A DNA stretch of 64,000 nucleotides, taken from assembly GCA_963801065.1 (NCBI GenBank), contig CAWDDG010000008.1:124001-188000 (forward strand), written 5' to 3'. Under the pieces are notes generated by a model. It was given only the letters and a program-made list of their open reading frames with translations. It was not told the DNA's origin and did not search any database. This document shows, one piece after another, positions 17,616 to 25,561 of this stretch. A program made the translations under genes and the position numbers. The DNA comes from CAWDDG01 sp963801065 (lineage in GTDB: Bacteria; Actinomycetota; Actinomycetes; Jiangellales; Jiangellaceae). Position 1 is the first letter of the stretch. Each line of letters opens with the position of its first letter.

Positions 17616-19268
17616 ATGTCGGGTCGGTACGCCGCACCCAGAGGCGCCTGGCCGAGACGACGAAGAGCAAAGTTCGCAGCCGCTGCCGTTGCTGTCGCGA
17701 CGCTGCTGGTGCTGCCGGCGTCGGCCGCGGGGCCGGGATTTCTCCCCGGGGTGGGGCGCATGGGCGAGCCCGGCGCGCAGAGCTTGACGGTGACGCCTGT
17801 CGCCGACACCTACGCTGACTCGCTCGCGCAGGACAGGAACTTCGGCGAGCGGACGCTGCTGCGGCTCAACCAGGAGCGGAAGTACACGCGCATCATCTAC
17901 CTCGCGTTCGAGGTCGCGGGCATCCCCGACGACGCCGAGGACGTTCGTGCGACGCTGGCGCTCTCGCCAACGGTGTCCCGCTCGTTCGCCGTGCGAGCCA
18001 GCCTCACAGACCCCTTCGACGAGGCCGCGCTGACCTGGAGGGACCGGCCGCCGGTCGGCGAGATGCTCGCCGAGACCGATCCGCCGGAGGTCGGACGCCC
18101 GGTGGTGCTCGACGTCACCGACGCGGTCGACGGCAACGGTGGCGTCAACCTCGCACTGACGGCTGCCGGCCCGATCCAGGCCTCGACCTGGTTCCCGTCC
18201 AGCGAGGCGGCTCTCGACCTGCCCGAGCTCGAAGTCACCTGGACCGGTGCGCCGACGGAGCCGGAGCCGACGCCGACCCCCACGCCGGAGCCGACTCCGA
18301 CCCCCACGCCGCAGCCGACGGCGCCCACACCGACACCGACGCCGTCGAGCCCGGCCAAGCCGCCGCCGCCTGCTGGCGGGTCCGGCGGAGAGGACCCGAT
18401 GCTCGTCGGGTCGACGGTCTGGTACCACGACGGCCGCACCAGCATCCCCGAGGAGCTCGAGTACCTGGAGAGCCGGGTCGGACGACTGGAGATCCGGCGG
18501 GTCTACGACTCGGGCTTCGACCGGGACTTCACGAACCGGGCCGGGCTCGACATCGGCAAGCGGACGACCCACTACTCGTTCAAGCCCGACATGTCCGCGC
18601 TCGCCCGCGGTGCACTCGACGCCGACATCCGGGCGCTCCTGGACTCGATCCCCGCCGGGCACCCGACGATCTTGACGGTCTGGCACGAACCGGAGAACGA
18701 CTTCCAGAGCGATGCCCAGAAGGCCGACTACCGAAAGGGGTGGCAGCGCTTCGCTCAGCTGGTCAAGGCGCAGGACCGCCCGGAGCTGTCGACCTCGTGG
18801 GTCATGATGGCGTACTCGTTCCGGGCCATGTCCGGACGCGAACCGATGGACTGGTGGCCCGGCGACGGCGTCGTCGACATCGTCGGTATCGACACCTACA
18901 ACGAGGGCTCGCTCAAGCAGTCCGAGTGGGACTCGCCCGGTCGCGAGTTCGGTCAGCCGGCCCCCGGTGATGCCGCGATGAGGGGCGGCTTCGTCGACGG
19001 CGGAATCCTCGCTTTTCTGCAGCGTCATGACGCGAAGCTGGGCATCGCGGAGTTCGGGTCGCTGGAGAACACCACGGGAATCACCGCGGACTGGACCGAC
19101 ACCCCCACGAAGGCGGAGTGGATCCGGCAGGCGGTCGAGTACTACCACTCGCTTGGTGCGATCTACGTCGAGTACTTCCATGCGGGGCCCTACCGCGGGC
19201 CATGGTGGCTCGACAACGACTCCGACGAGCCGCTCGAGATGTACCGGGAGCTCATCGAGCGCTTCTGA
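17616..19268 (+). CDS. Secreted glycoside hydrolase (clan GH-A, GH26-like) with N-terminal CBM96/DNRLRE domain
   Basis: 550 residues. After a twin-Arg-rich N-terminus and hydrophobic core (RRRRAKFAAAAVAVATLLVL) comes a beta-sandwich of DNRLRE/CBM96 type (about 53-210; VADTYADSLAQDRNFGERT, IIYLAFEV, DEAALTWRDRP), a Pro-Thr linker (about 212-262) and a TIM-barrel-like catalytic domain (about 265-550). TVWHEPEND (Glu358) and LGIAEFGS (Glu479) are well spaced as acid/base and nucleophile of clan GH-A enzymes; the pattern is nearest GH26. It likely trims or releases a polysaccharide outside the cell, perhaps the one made by this locus, as many such loci carry a depolymerase. Substrate is unproven. 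It lies between the two propeller genes in the same direction. Confidence 0.8.
   Translation: MSGRYAAPRGAWPRRRRAKFAAAAVAVATLLVLPASAAGPGFLPGVGRMGEPGAQSLTVTPVADTYADSLAQDRNFGERTLLRLNQERKYTRIIYLAFEVAGIPDDAEDVRATLALSPTVSRSFAVRASLTDPFDEAALTWRDRPPVGEMLAETDPPEVGRPVVLDVTDAVDGNGGVNLALTAAGPIQASTWFPSSEAALDLPELEVTWTGAPTEPEPTPTPTPEPTPTPTPQPTAPTPTPTPSSPAKPPPPAGGSGGEDPMLVGSTVWYHDGRTSIPEELEYLESRVGRLEIRRVYDSGFDRDFTNRAGLDIGKRTTHYSFKPDMSALARGALDADIRALLDSIPAGHPTILTVWHEPENDFQSDAQKADYRKGWQRFAQLVKAQDRPELSTSWVMMAYSFRAMSGREPMDWWPGDGVVDIVGIDTYNEGSLKQSEWDSPGREFGQPAPGDAAMRGGFVDGGILAFLQRHDAKLGIAEFGSLENTTGITADWTDTPTKAEWIRQAVEYYHSLGAIYVEYFHAGPYRGPWWLDNDSDEPLEMYRELIERF
18245..18350 (+). repeat. Pro-Thr/Pro-Glu linker repeat in the glycoside hydrolase gene
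   Basis: Low-complexity tandem codons encode PTEPEPTPTPTPEPTPTPT-type linker sequence joining the carbohydrate-binding and catalytic domains. This is a typical flexible, protease-resistant linker of secreted actinobacterial hydrolases. Slippage-prone DNA of this kind often varies in length between strains. Confidence 0.85.
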
Positions 19269-19378
19269 CCTGGTGGCGCGTTCCGCTGGACAGGGAACAT
19301 CCGTTCGGGCACCATGAGCCGTCACTCGTGGTTGACACGGGTAGCGCCGGGGCGGGCGCCAAAGGGTGGGGGGCCACT

Positions 19379-22300
19379 GTGAGTCGAGCACGCGTACGCG
19401 TGGTGTCTGTTGTCGTGGCGGCGATCTCGGTCGTCGCGTCGGGCCTGATGGCCGCGACGAGCGCGACTGCCGTCAACACGCCACATGACCGGGTCGTCAA
19501 CCCGGCGCCGGCTGCCAGCACGCCGTGGGCCAACGACGGTCGCGTTTTCGCGATCGTCCAGGTCGGCAACACGGTGATCGCCGGCGGAAGCTTCACGTCG
19601 GTCAGCGGGCCCGGCGGCTCGCCCACGCTCAGCCGCAACCGGATCATGGCATTCAACGCCACGACCGGGGCGATCCTGTCGACGTTCAACCCCACGCTCA
19701 ACGGCGACGTCAACGCGCTGCTGCCGGGTCCGGTCGCCAACAGCGTGCTTGTCGGCGGCGCGTTCACGACGGTGAACGGAGTGGCGTCGCGCGGGCTCAC
19801 CCTGCTGGACGCCACGACGGGTGCACGGATCACATCGTTCGCGGTGCCGTCGATGAACGGCATCGTCAACGACATGGCGAGCAACGCGAACCGGCTGTAC
19901 ATCGGCGGCTATTTCACGTCGGTCGGCGGGCAGCCGCACGGCGGCCTTGCCGTGCTCAACCGGACGACAGGCGCGGTCGACCACGCCTTCCTCAACGTGA
20001 CCTTGACCGAGAACCACAACTGGACGGCCGGCAGCACCGGTGCCAAGGCCTCGGTGGGCGCCAGGGCGCTCGACGTCGCCCCCGACGGCGGCACGCTGGT
20101 CGTGATCGGCAACTTCCGTAAGGCCAACGGTCTGGAACGCGACCAGGCCGTCCTGATCGAGACCGGCGGCGCCACCGGGGTGGTCGCCGACTGGCGGACG
20201 CGTCGCTACGAGCCCGCATGCTTCTCCGGAGCGTTCGACTCGTACCAGCGCGACATCGACATCTCGCCGGACGGCTCCTACTTCGTCATCGTCAACACCG
20301 GTGGACCGAACCCGGGCACCCTGTGCGACACGGCGGCCCGGTGGGAGACCGCCGGCCGAGGCGACGCCATCGAGCCGACGTGGGTCGACGACACCGGCGG
20401 CGACACGCTGTGGTCGGTCGCGATCACAGGCACCGCCGTCTACACCGGCGGGCACCAGCGCTGGATGAACAACGCCGGCGGCACCGACAACGCGGCACCC
20501 GGCGCAGTGCCGCGGCCCGGTCTGGGGGCCATGGATCCGGAGACCGGCATTCCGTTGTCCTGGAACCCCGGCCGAAACCCGCGTGGCGCCGGCGCGTTCG
20601 CGCTCTACTCGACGCCGCAAGGCTTGTGGATGGGCAGCGACACCGAGTGGATCGGCACGTTCGACTACCGCCGGCCGCGGATCGCGTTCTTCCCGATCAC
20701 GGGTGGACAGGTTCTCCCCGAGGGCGAGACGGGTGACCTCCCGGGCTCCGTCCTGATGGGCGGAGAGGTGAGCGGCGCCGCCAGCTCCGGTGTGCTGTTC
20801 AGAGTCAACGCCGGCGGACCGACCCTTCCGGCGATCGACGGCGGGCCGGACTGGATCGGCGACGACAGCGCAACCTCGCCCTACCGGAACGCAGGCAGCA
20901 ACGGGGCGGGCTGGTCGCCGGTGCCCGACGTGGACAGTACTGTGCCGGTCTCCACGCCGCCCGCCGTGTTCGACAGCGAGAGGTGGGATCCGGGCGACGC
21001 GCCGGAGATGGATTGGTCGATCCCGATCCCCGCAGGTACCGAGGTCGACGTCCGCGTCTACCTGGCCAACCGGTGCAGCTGCACGAGCGGCGCCGGCCAG
21101 CGGGTCTTCGACGTGAGCCTCGAGGGTTCGACGATGCTCGACGACTTCGACATCGTCGCCGCCGTCGGCGATCAACGGGGCACCATGCGCGAGTCGACGG
21201 TCACGAGCGACGGAGCGATCGACATCGGGTTCGGGCATGTCGTCGAGAACCCACTCGTCAACGCCATCGAGATCGTCGAGGCCGGATCGGGTGGAGAGCC
21301 CGAGAGCGGCGTGCTCCACCGCGTCAACGCCGGTGGCCCGGCTATGCAGTCGCTCGACTCGGGCCCGGACTGGCGGGCCGACGACACAGCGAGCTCGGCG
21401 TTCCGCAACTCGGGCAGTAACGCCGCGCCCTGGGGCCCGGTGCCGAGCGTGGACGGCACCGTGCCCGCCACGACCCCGCTCGCGGTATTCGACAGCGAGC
21501 GCTGGGACCCGAGCGGCCCTCCCGAGCTGCAATGGTCGTTCCCGGTGGCGGCCGGCACGGCGGTCGACGTTCGCGTCTACCTGGCGAACCGGTGCGGCTG
21601 CACCAGCGCCGTGGGCCAGCGGGTGTTCGACGTGAGCCTCGAGGGCGCCACCGTGCTGAACGACTTCGACATCGTTGCGGCCGTGGGCGACCAGCGCGGC
21701 ACGATGCGGCAGTGGACGGTCACCAGTGACGGCATCATCAACATCGACCTCGGTCACGTGGTCGAGAACCCGCTGGTCAACGCCATCGAGATCGTCGAGG
21801 CGGGTTTCGACCCCGGTGCCGACGTGGGGGGCACGCTCCGGGCGCGACCGTACGACGGCGTGGGAACGACCGGACCGACGGTCGTCGTTCCCGGTGCCGA
21901 CGTCCCCTGGAACCTCGTCAGGGGCGCCGTCCGGATCGACGACACGCTGTTCTACGGCCTGGCCTCCGGAATGCTCCACCGCCGCGCCTACGACGGGACG
22001 AACTTCGGTCCCGCCCAGGCGATCGACCCGTACAACGACCCGGAGTGGAGCAACGTCGACACCGGGTCCGGCGGCACCTTCCGCGGCGTGCGCCCGACGT
22101 TCTACAGCGAGCTCGGGAACGTCACGGGGATGGCCTTCCGTGACGGCAAGCTCTACTACACGCTGTTCGGGCAGCCCGGTCTCTACTACCGCCTGTTCTC
22201 GCCGGACAGCGGGATCGTCAGCCCGGAGCGCTTCCAGGTCTCCGGTGCCGCTCTGCCGCAGATCGCCGGCATGTTCCTCTCCGGAGACGGGCTCTACTAC

Positions 22301-23338
22301 GCCGCGCGAAACGACGGGAGCCTGTGGCGTGTCGACTTCGCATCCGGCGCACCGAGCGGCGCACCGGTCCGGCTGAGCGGGCCGGGCATCGACGGCCTGG
22401 ACTGGCGGGCGCGGGCGCTGTTCGTCGGCGAGGGCACGCCGCCGCCGCCCGAGAACGAGCCCCCGACGGCAGCGTTCACGGTGTCGTGCGAAGAACTCGC
22501 CTGCGACCTCGACGGGTCCGGTTCGAGCGACCCGGACGGCACGATCGAGTCGTACGCCTGGAACTTCGGCGACGGCGACACCGACTCGGGCGAGACCGTG
22601 TCCCACACGTTCGACGCACCGGGTACGTACCTGGTGACGTTGACCGTCACGGACGACGACGACGCGACCGACGCGGCGAGCCAGTCGGTGTCGGTGTCCG
22701 AAGCCGGCGGCGCCGAGGTCACGTTCCGTGCCGCAGCGGCGTCGAACTCGAACACGGCGAACCCGTCGGTGACGGTTCCGGCGGCCGTGCAGGCGGGCGA
22801 TGGTCTCCTGCTGTTCGTGTCGATCAACAAAGACGGCCTGACCGTAGGGACGCCTGCCGGCTGGACACTGGTCGGCGAACAGTCAGCCGCCGGCGCCATG
22901 AAGACGCTGCTCTACCAGCGGACGGCCGGAGCGGGCGACGCCGGTAGCACGGTGAGTACGCCGTTGAGCGTCACGTCGAAGGTCGACATCACGGTGCTGG
23001 CATTCGACCGGACCGGTGGCGGCAACCCGGTGGCGCAGTTCGCGAGCGCGGCCGGTGCGTCGGCGACGAGCCGTACGACGCCCTCATTCGCGACGTCGGG
23101 CGCCGGTCTGGTTGCCAGCTACTGGGCGGACAAGTCCAGCGCGGTGACCGACTGGACACCACCGGCGGGGCAACAGGTGAGGTCGGAGTCGATCGGGACG
23201 GGCACCGGGTACGTCACGTCGCTCGCTACCGACAACGCCGTCCAGGTCGTCTCGGGTGCCAGCGTGGGCGGCCTGACGGCGACTACCGACGTGGCGGGGT
23301 CTCGCGCGACAATGTGGACAGTGCTGATCGCTCCGTAG
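19379..23338 (+). CDS. Giant secreted beta-propeller/malectin/PKD surface protein 2
   Basis: 1,319 residues. GTG 19379 follows AAAGGGTGGGGG and begins a signal peptide (VSRARVRVVSVVVAAISVV...ATA). Domain order: propeller-like repeats (about 40-460), two tandem malectin-like domains (about 472-637 and 643-811; each starts RVNAGGP and contains FDSERWDP, VDVRVYLANRC, VFDVSLEG), a second repeat block (817-1020), a PKD domain (1023-1107; DGSGSSDPDG, WNFGDGD) and the same beta-rich C-terminal domain as protein 1. It is a paralogue of the gene at 14562 with the malectin pair inserted. Malectin domains bind carbohydrates, so it is likely a polysaccharide-binding matrix or surface protein. It ends intact, TATMWTVLIAP-like, at 23338. 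Confidence 0.85.
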   Translation: MSRARVRVVSVVVAAISVVASGLMAATSATAVNTPHDRVVNPAPAASTPWANDGRVFAIVQVGNTVIAGGSFTSVSGPGGSPTLSRNRIMAFNATTGAILSTFNPTLNGDVNALLPGPVANSVLVGGAFTTVNGVASRGLTLLDATTGARITSFAVPSMNGIVNDMASNANRLYIGGYFTSVGGQPHGGLAVLNRTTGAVDHAFLNVTLTENHNWTAGSTGAKASVGARALDVAPDGGTLVVIGNFRKANGLERDQAVLIETGGATGVVADWRTRRYEPACFSGAFDSYQRDIDISPDGSYFVIVNTGGPNPGTLCDTAARWETAGRGDAIEPTWVDDTGGDTLWSVAITGTAVYTGGHQRWMNNAGGTDNAAPGAVPRPGLGAMDPETGIPLSWNPGRNPRGAGAFALYSTPQGLWMGSDTEWIGTFDYRRPRIAFFPITGGQVLPEGETGDLPGSVLMGGEVSGAASSGVLFRVNAGGPTLPAIDGGPDWIGDDSATSPYRNAGSNGAGWSPVPDVDSTVPVSTPPAVFDSERWDPGDAPEMDWSIPIPAGTEVDVRVYLANRCSCTSGAGQRVFDVSLEGSTMLDDFDIVAAVGDQRGTMRESTVTSDGAIDIGFGHVVENPLVNAIEIVEAGSGGEPESGVLHRVNAGGPAMQSLDSGPDWRADDTASSAFRNSGSNAAPWGPVPSVDGTVPATTPLAVFDSERWDPSGPPELQWSFPVAAGTAVDVRVYLANRCGCTSAVGQRVFDVSLEGATVLNDFDIVAAVGDQRGTMRQWTVTSDGIINIDLGHVVENPLVNAIEIVEAGFDPGADVGGTLRARPYDGVGTTGPTVVVPGADVPWNLVRGAVRIDDTLFYGLASGMLHRRAYDGTNFGPAQAIDPYNDPEWSNVDTGSGGTFRGVRPTFYSELGNVTGMAFRDGKLYYTLFGQPGLYYRLFSPDSGIVSPERFQVSGAALPQIAGMFLSGDGLYYAARNDGSLWRVDFASGAPSGAPVRLSGPGIDGLDWRARALFVGEGTPPPPENEPPTAAFTVSCEELACDLDGSGSSDPDGTIESYAWNFGDGDTDSGETVSHTFDAPGTYLVTLTVTDDDDATDAASQSVSVSEAGGAEVTFRAAAASNSNTANPSVTVPAAVQAGDGLLLFVSINKDGLTVGTPAGWTLVGEQSAAGAMKTLLYQRTAGAGDAGSTVSTPLSVTSKVDITVLAFDRTGGGNPVAQFASAAGASATSRTTPSFATSGAGLVASYWADKSSAVTDWTPPAGQQVRSESIGTGTGYVTSLATDNAVQVVSGASVGGLTATTDVAGSRATMWTVLIAP
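20794..21812 (+). repeat. Tandem duplication encoding two malectin-like domains
   Basis: Two consecutive units of about 500 bases (20794-21290 and 21308-21812) encode nearly the same protein: RVNAGGP, then PDW, then NSGSN/NAGSN, FDSERWDP, VYLANRC.CTS, DFDIVAAVGDQRGTMR, ENPLVNAIEIVEAG. The units are absent from the paralogous gene at 14562, where the flanking blocks are directly joined, so this is an insertion followed (or preceded) by in-gene tandem duplication. Each unit has two Cys in ANRC.CTS that may pair. Confidence 0.85.
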
Positions 23339-23348
23339 CCCTTGCGCC

Positions 23349-23383
23349 AGATGACGGCCGGCCGCCGAACCCGGCCGTCATCT
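23349..23383. terminator. Bidirectional hairpin terminator between convergent genes
   Basis: Perfect 13-base stem AGATGACGGCCGG/CCGGCCGTCATCT around a 9-base loop, in the 62 bases separating the convergent propeller 2 and cysC genes. No long T tract follows, as is common in high-GC actinobacteria. It could end transcription from both sides. Confidence 0.8.
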
Positions 23384-23400
23384 CGCTGCGCGGCCCGCGG

Positions 23401-24798
23401 TCAGCGCAGCCAGCCGCCACGCTCGAGGTGGTCGAGTACGGCGCCGACCGCAGCGTCGACCGGCATCACGCTGGTATCGAGGCGGATGTCGGCGTCGGTG
23501 GGCTGCTCGTAGGGGTCGGACACGCCGGTGAACTCGGGGATCAGCCCGGCGCGTGCCTTGGCGTACAGGCCCTTGCGGTCGCGCTGCTCGCAGACCGCGA
23601 GCGGCGTGGCGACGTGCACGAGCACGAAGCCGCCATGGGTCTCGACCATGCGTCGCACGTCCGCCCGGGTGGCCGCGTATGGGGCGATCGGCGCACACAC
23701 CGCCACGCCACCGTGTCGCGTGACCTCACTGGCCACCCATCCGATCCGGCGGATGTTGAGGTCCCGGTCGGCCCGGCCGAAGCCGAGTCCGGCCGAGAGC
23801 AGGCGGCGGGTGGCGTCGCCGTCCAGCAGGGTCACCGTGCGGCCCCGCTCGATCAGGGCGTCGACCAGCCCTCGGGCCAACGTGGACTTGCCCGACCCCG
23901 ACAGGCCGGTGAAGAACACCGTCAGGCCGCGGTCCGGCCGCGGCGCGCGCCAGCTCCGCAGGACGGCTGCGACGTCGCCTGCGACGATCCGCTCGAGCCG
24001 CCCCGCTTCGGCGTCCAGCGCGGCTGCGATGGCCGCCCAGCTGCCGGAGTCGAGAGCCTCGGCGCCGGTCAGCGTGGCGCCGGCCGCGGCGGCGAACTCC
24101 GCGAGTCCGGCGGGGGCAACGTCGTCCATTCCCGGCACCAGGGGCACGGCGGCGACGACGGCCGGCCCCGCCGGCGTGGGCAGCCGTGGAGTCGACGCGC
24201 GCACGCTCCGGACGAGCACCTCGGGCGGAAGGCCGGACGGACCCGTCTCGGCGACGCAGGGCAGAAGCAGAAGGCGGGCATCCTGGGCTGTGGCGAGGCC
24301 GACCAGGGCACCCTCCTCCGCGGCGAGCAGCGGCCGGCGGAGCGGCACACCGAGCGCCGGGGTGCCGGCGAGCCGGCGGCGCACCTCGTCCGGGCGGAGT
24401 CGCAGCGCTCGGAATGGGCCCGAGCGCGAGGCTCGGAGCGGGTGGACACGCCCGGCGACCCGAGCGCCGGCGCGGTGCGCGACCGGCCAGCTCTTCTCGA
24501 CGTCGACCTGCGCGAGGGGCGTGCCCTCCTCGTCGGCGATGACGAGGTGGCCGGCCCGCCCCGCCGCCTCGCCGACCGGCTCTGGCACCTCGAGTGTCAG
24601 GGGAAGGCGGCACGGCCGCCCGTTGGGTAGCCGACCCTCCGAACGGACGGTCGCTTCGGCGTGCTCGTCCAGGAACCCTGTCAGTGGCTCGTACGCGCCG
24701 CCCAGCAGGAGCTCGACGTGCCCGAGCACCGCGGGAGGTGGGACGTAGGCCGGCCAGGACGCCAGCTCGCCGGGAAGGAGAGCCTCGTCCGGCGTCAC
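23401..24798 (-). CDS. cysC: Adenylyl-sulfate (APS) kinase with sulfate adenylyltransferase-like N-terminal region
   Basis: Phosphorylates APS to PAPS, the sulfate donor for sulfotransferases. The C-terminal domain (about residues 290-465) has the P-loop FFTGLSGSGKSTLARG (298-306), LLDGDATR, and FTGVSDPYEQP, the APS-kinase signature; RDRKGLYAKARAG lies in between. The 290-residue N-terminus resembles the PUA-like start and central part of ATP sulfurylase (GELASWPAY, LTGFLDE, RLPLTLEV) but lacks recognisable active-site HxGH and Gln-rich motifs, so it is probably non-catalytic or regulatory. GTG 24798 overlaps the upstream gene stop (GTGA). It completes the PAPS pathway begun by cysD/cysN on the other side of the locus. 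Confidence 0.92.
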   Translation of the reverse strand: MTPDEALLPGELASWPAYVPPPAVLGHVELLLGGAYEPLTGFLDEHAEATVRSEGRLPNGRPCRLPLTLEVPEPVGEAAGRAGHLVIADEEGTPLAQVDVEKSWPVAHRAGARVAGRVHPLRASRSGPFRALRLRPDEVRRRLAGTPALGVPLRRPLLAAEEGALVGLATAQDARLLLLPCVAETGPSGLPPEVLVRSVRASTPRLPTPAGPAVVAAVPLVPGMDDVAPAGLAEFAAAAGATLTGAEALDSGSWAAIAAALDAEAGRLERIVAGDVAAVLRSWRAPRPDRGLTVFFTGLSGSGKSTLARGLVDALIERGRTVTLLDGDATRRLLSAGLGFGRADRDLNIRRIGWVASEVTRHGGVAVCAPIAPYAATRADVRRMVETHGGFVLVHVATPLAVCEQRDRKGLYAKARAGLIPEFTGVSDPYEQPTDADIRLDTSVMPVDAAVGAVLDHLERGGWLR

Positions 24799-25385
24799 GG
24801 GCAGTCCACGGCCTCAGCCTCGAGGCGCTCGCGTAGTTCCGCGATGGCGGCGTCGGCGTCCGCGAGCCGATCGTTCGCCGTGTCCGTCTCACCGGAGTCG
24901 AACGCGTCCATCGCCGCCTGCCATTGCGTCCCGACCTCGTCGACGACGGTCAGCAGCGACTCGAAGCCCGGCCGGCCGAAGGCGGCGAAGCTCCACTCCT
25001 GTTTCCGGTCGCTCAGCAGGACGAGGGCGTCGCGCAGGGCATCGGGATCGACGTCGCCGCCGCCCGGTGGTCTGGGCATGGCGTCGAGAACGTCGGGGTC
25101 GAGCGAGCAGTAGGTATCGAGGGCCATCTGGTCGTCGACGGCCGGCTCGATCGCTTCGTCGACGGCGAGCGGGCCGGCCCCGGCCGCTTGGCCGTCGCCG
25201 GTGTCGTCCTCACCGGGCTCCGCGCCGTCGGTCGGCGCATCTGGGCCGGGGCTGCTGGTGCTGTGTTGCGGGCTCGCGGCATCGGACGGCTGACCGTCGT
25301 CGCCGAGTGCCCACACAACCAACGCCACGACGACCGTCAGCGTCACCACTGCCGCCGCGATGACGGCAACCCGACGAGACCACAT
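24795..25385 (-). CDS. Membrane-anchored hypothetical protein
   Basis: 196 residues from ATG 25385 (GGGGGG upstream). One N-terminal transmembrane helix (VAVIAAAVVTLTVVVALVVWAL), then a disordered Ser/Pro/Asp/Gly linker (about 35-75) and an acidic, mainly helical external domain ending EAVDCP. I recognise no family. It overlaps cysC by 4 bases and is therefore probably co-transcribed and translationally coupled with APS kinase, which ties it to the sulfation locus. It is divergent from mfd. Confidence 0.6.
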   Translation of the reverse strand: MWSRRVAVIAAAVVTLTVVVALVVWALGDDGQPSDAASPQHSTSSPGPDAPTDGAEPGEDDTGDGQAAGAGPLAVDEAIEPAVDDQMALDTYCSLDPDVLDAMPRPPGGGDVDPDALRDALVLLSDRKQEWSFAAFGRPGFESLLTVVDEVGTQWQAAMDAFDSGETDTANDRLADADAAIAELRERLEAEAVDCP

Positions 25386-25561
25386 GCTCAACCCCCCGAA
25401 ACGACCCCACCCGAAGTGCCAAGACTAGACCGGAGCGTCTGGGCGCTGGACGCCACGGTCTCCTCGACGCGTCGAGTCGGCGTAGCCTGGTGGGCGAACC
25501 CCCTATCCGTCCGGATCGGGGGCCTGTGTGCGTGCCCGCAACAACCTCGACGAGGGACCCG

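Noticed and set aside
17469..19391. A 640-codon - strand open frame over the glycoside hydrolase
   Set aside because: Shadow of the real + strand gene, which has a signal peptide, CBM and catalytic motifs.
19322..22606. A 1,094-codon open frame antisense to the second propeller gene
   Set aside because: It is a high-GC codon-position shadow: Arg/Val/Asp/Gly-rich, no recognisable domain, no ribosome site, while the + strand reading has clear domains and a signal peptide.
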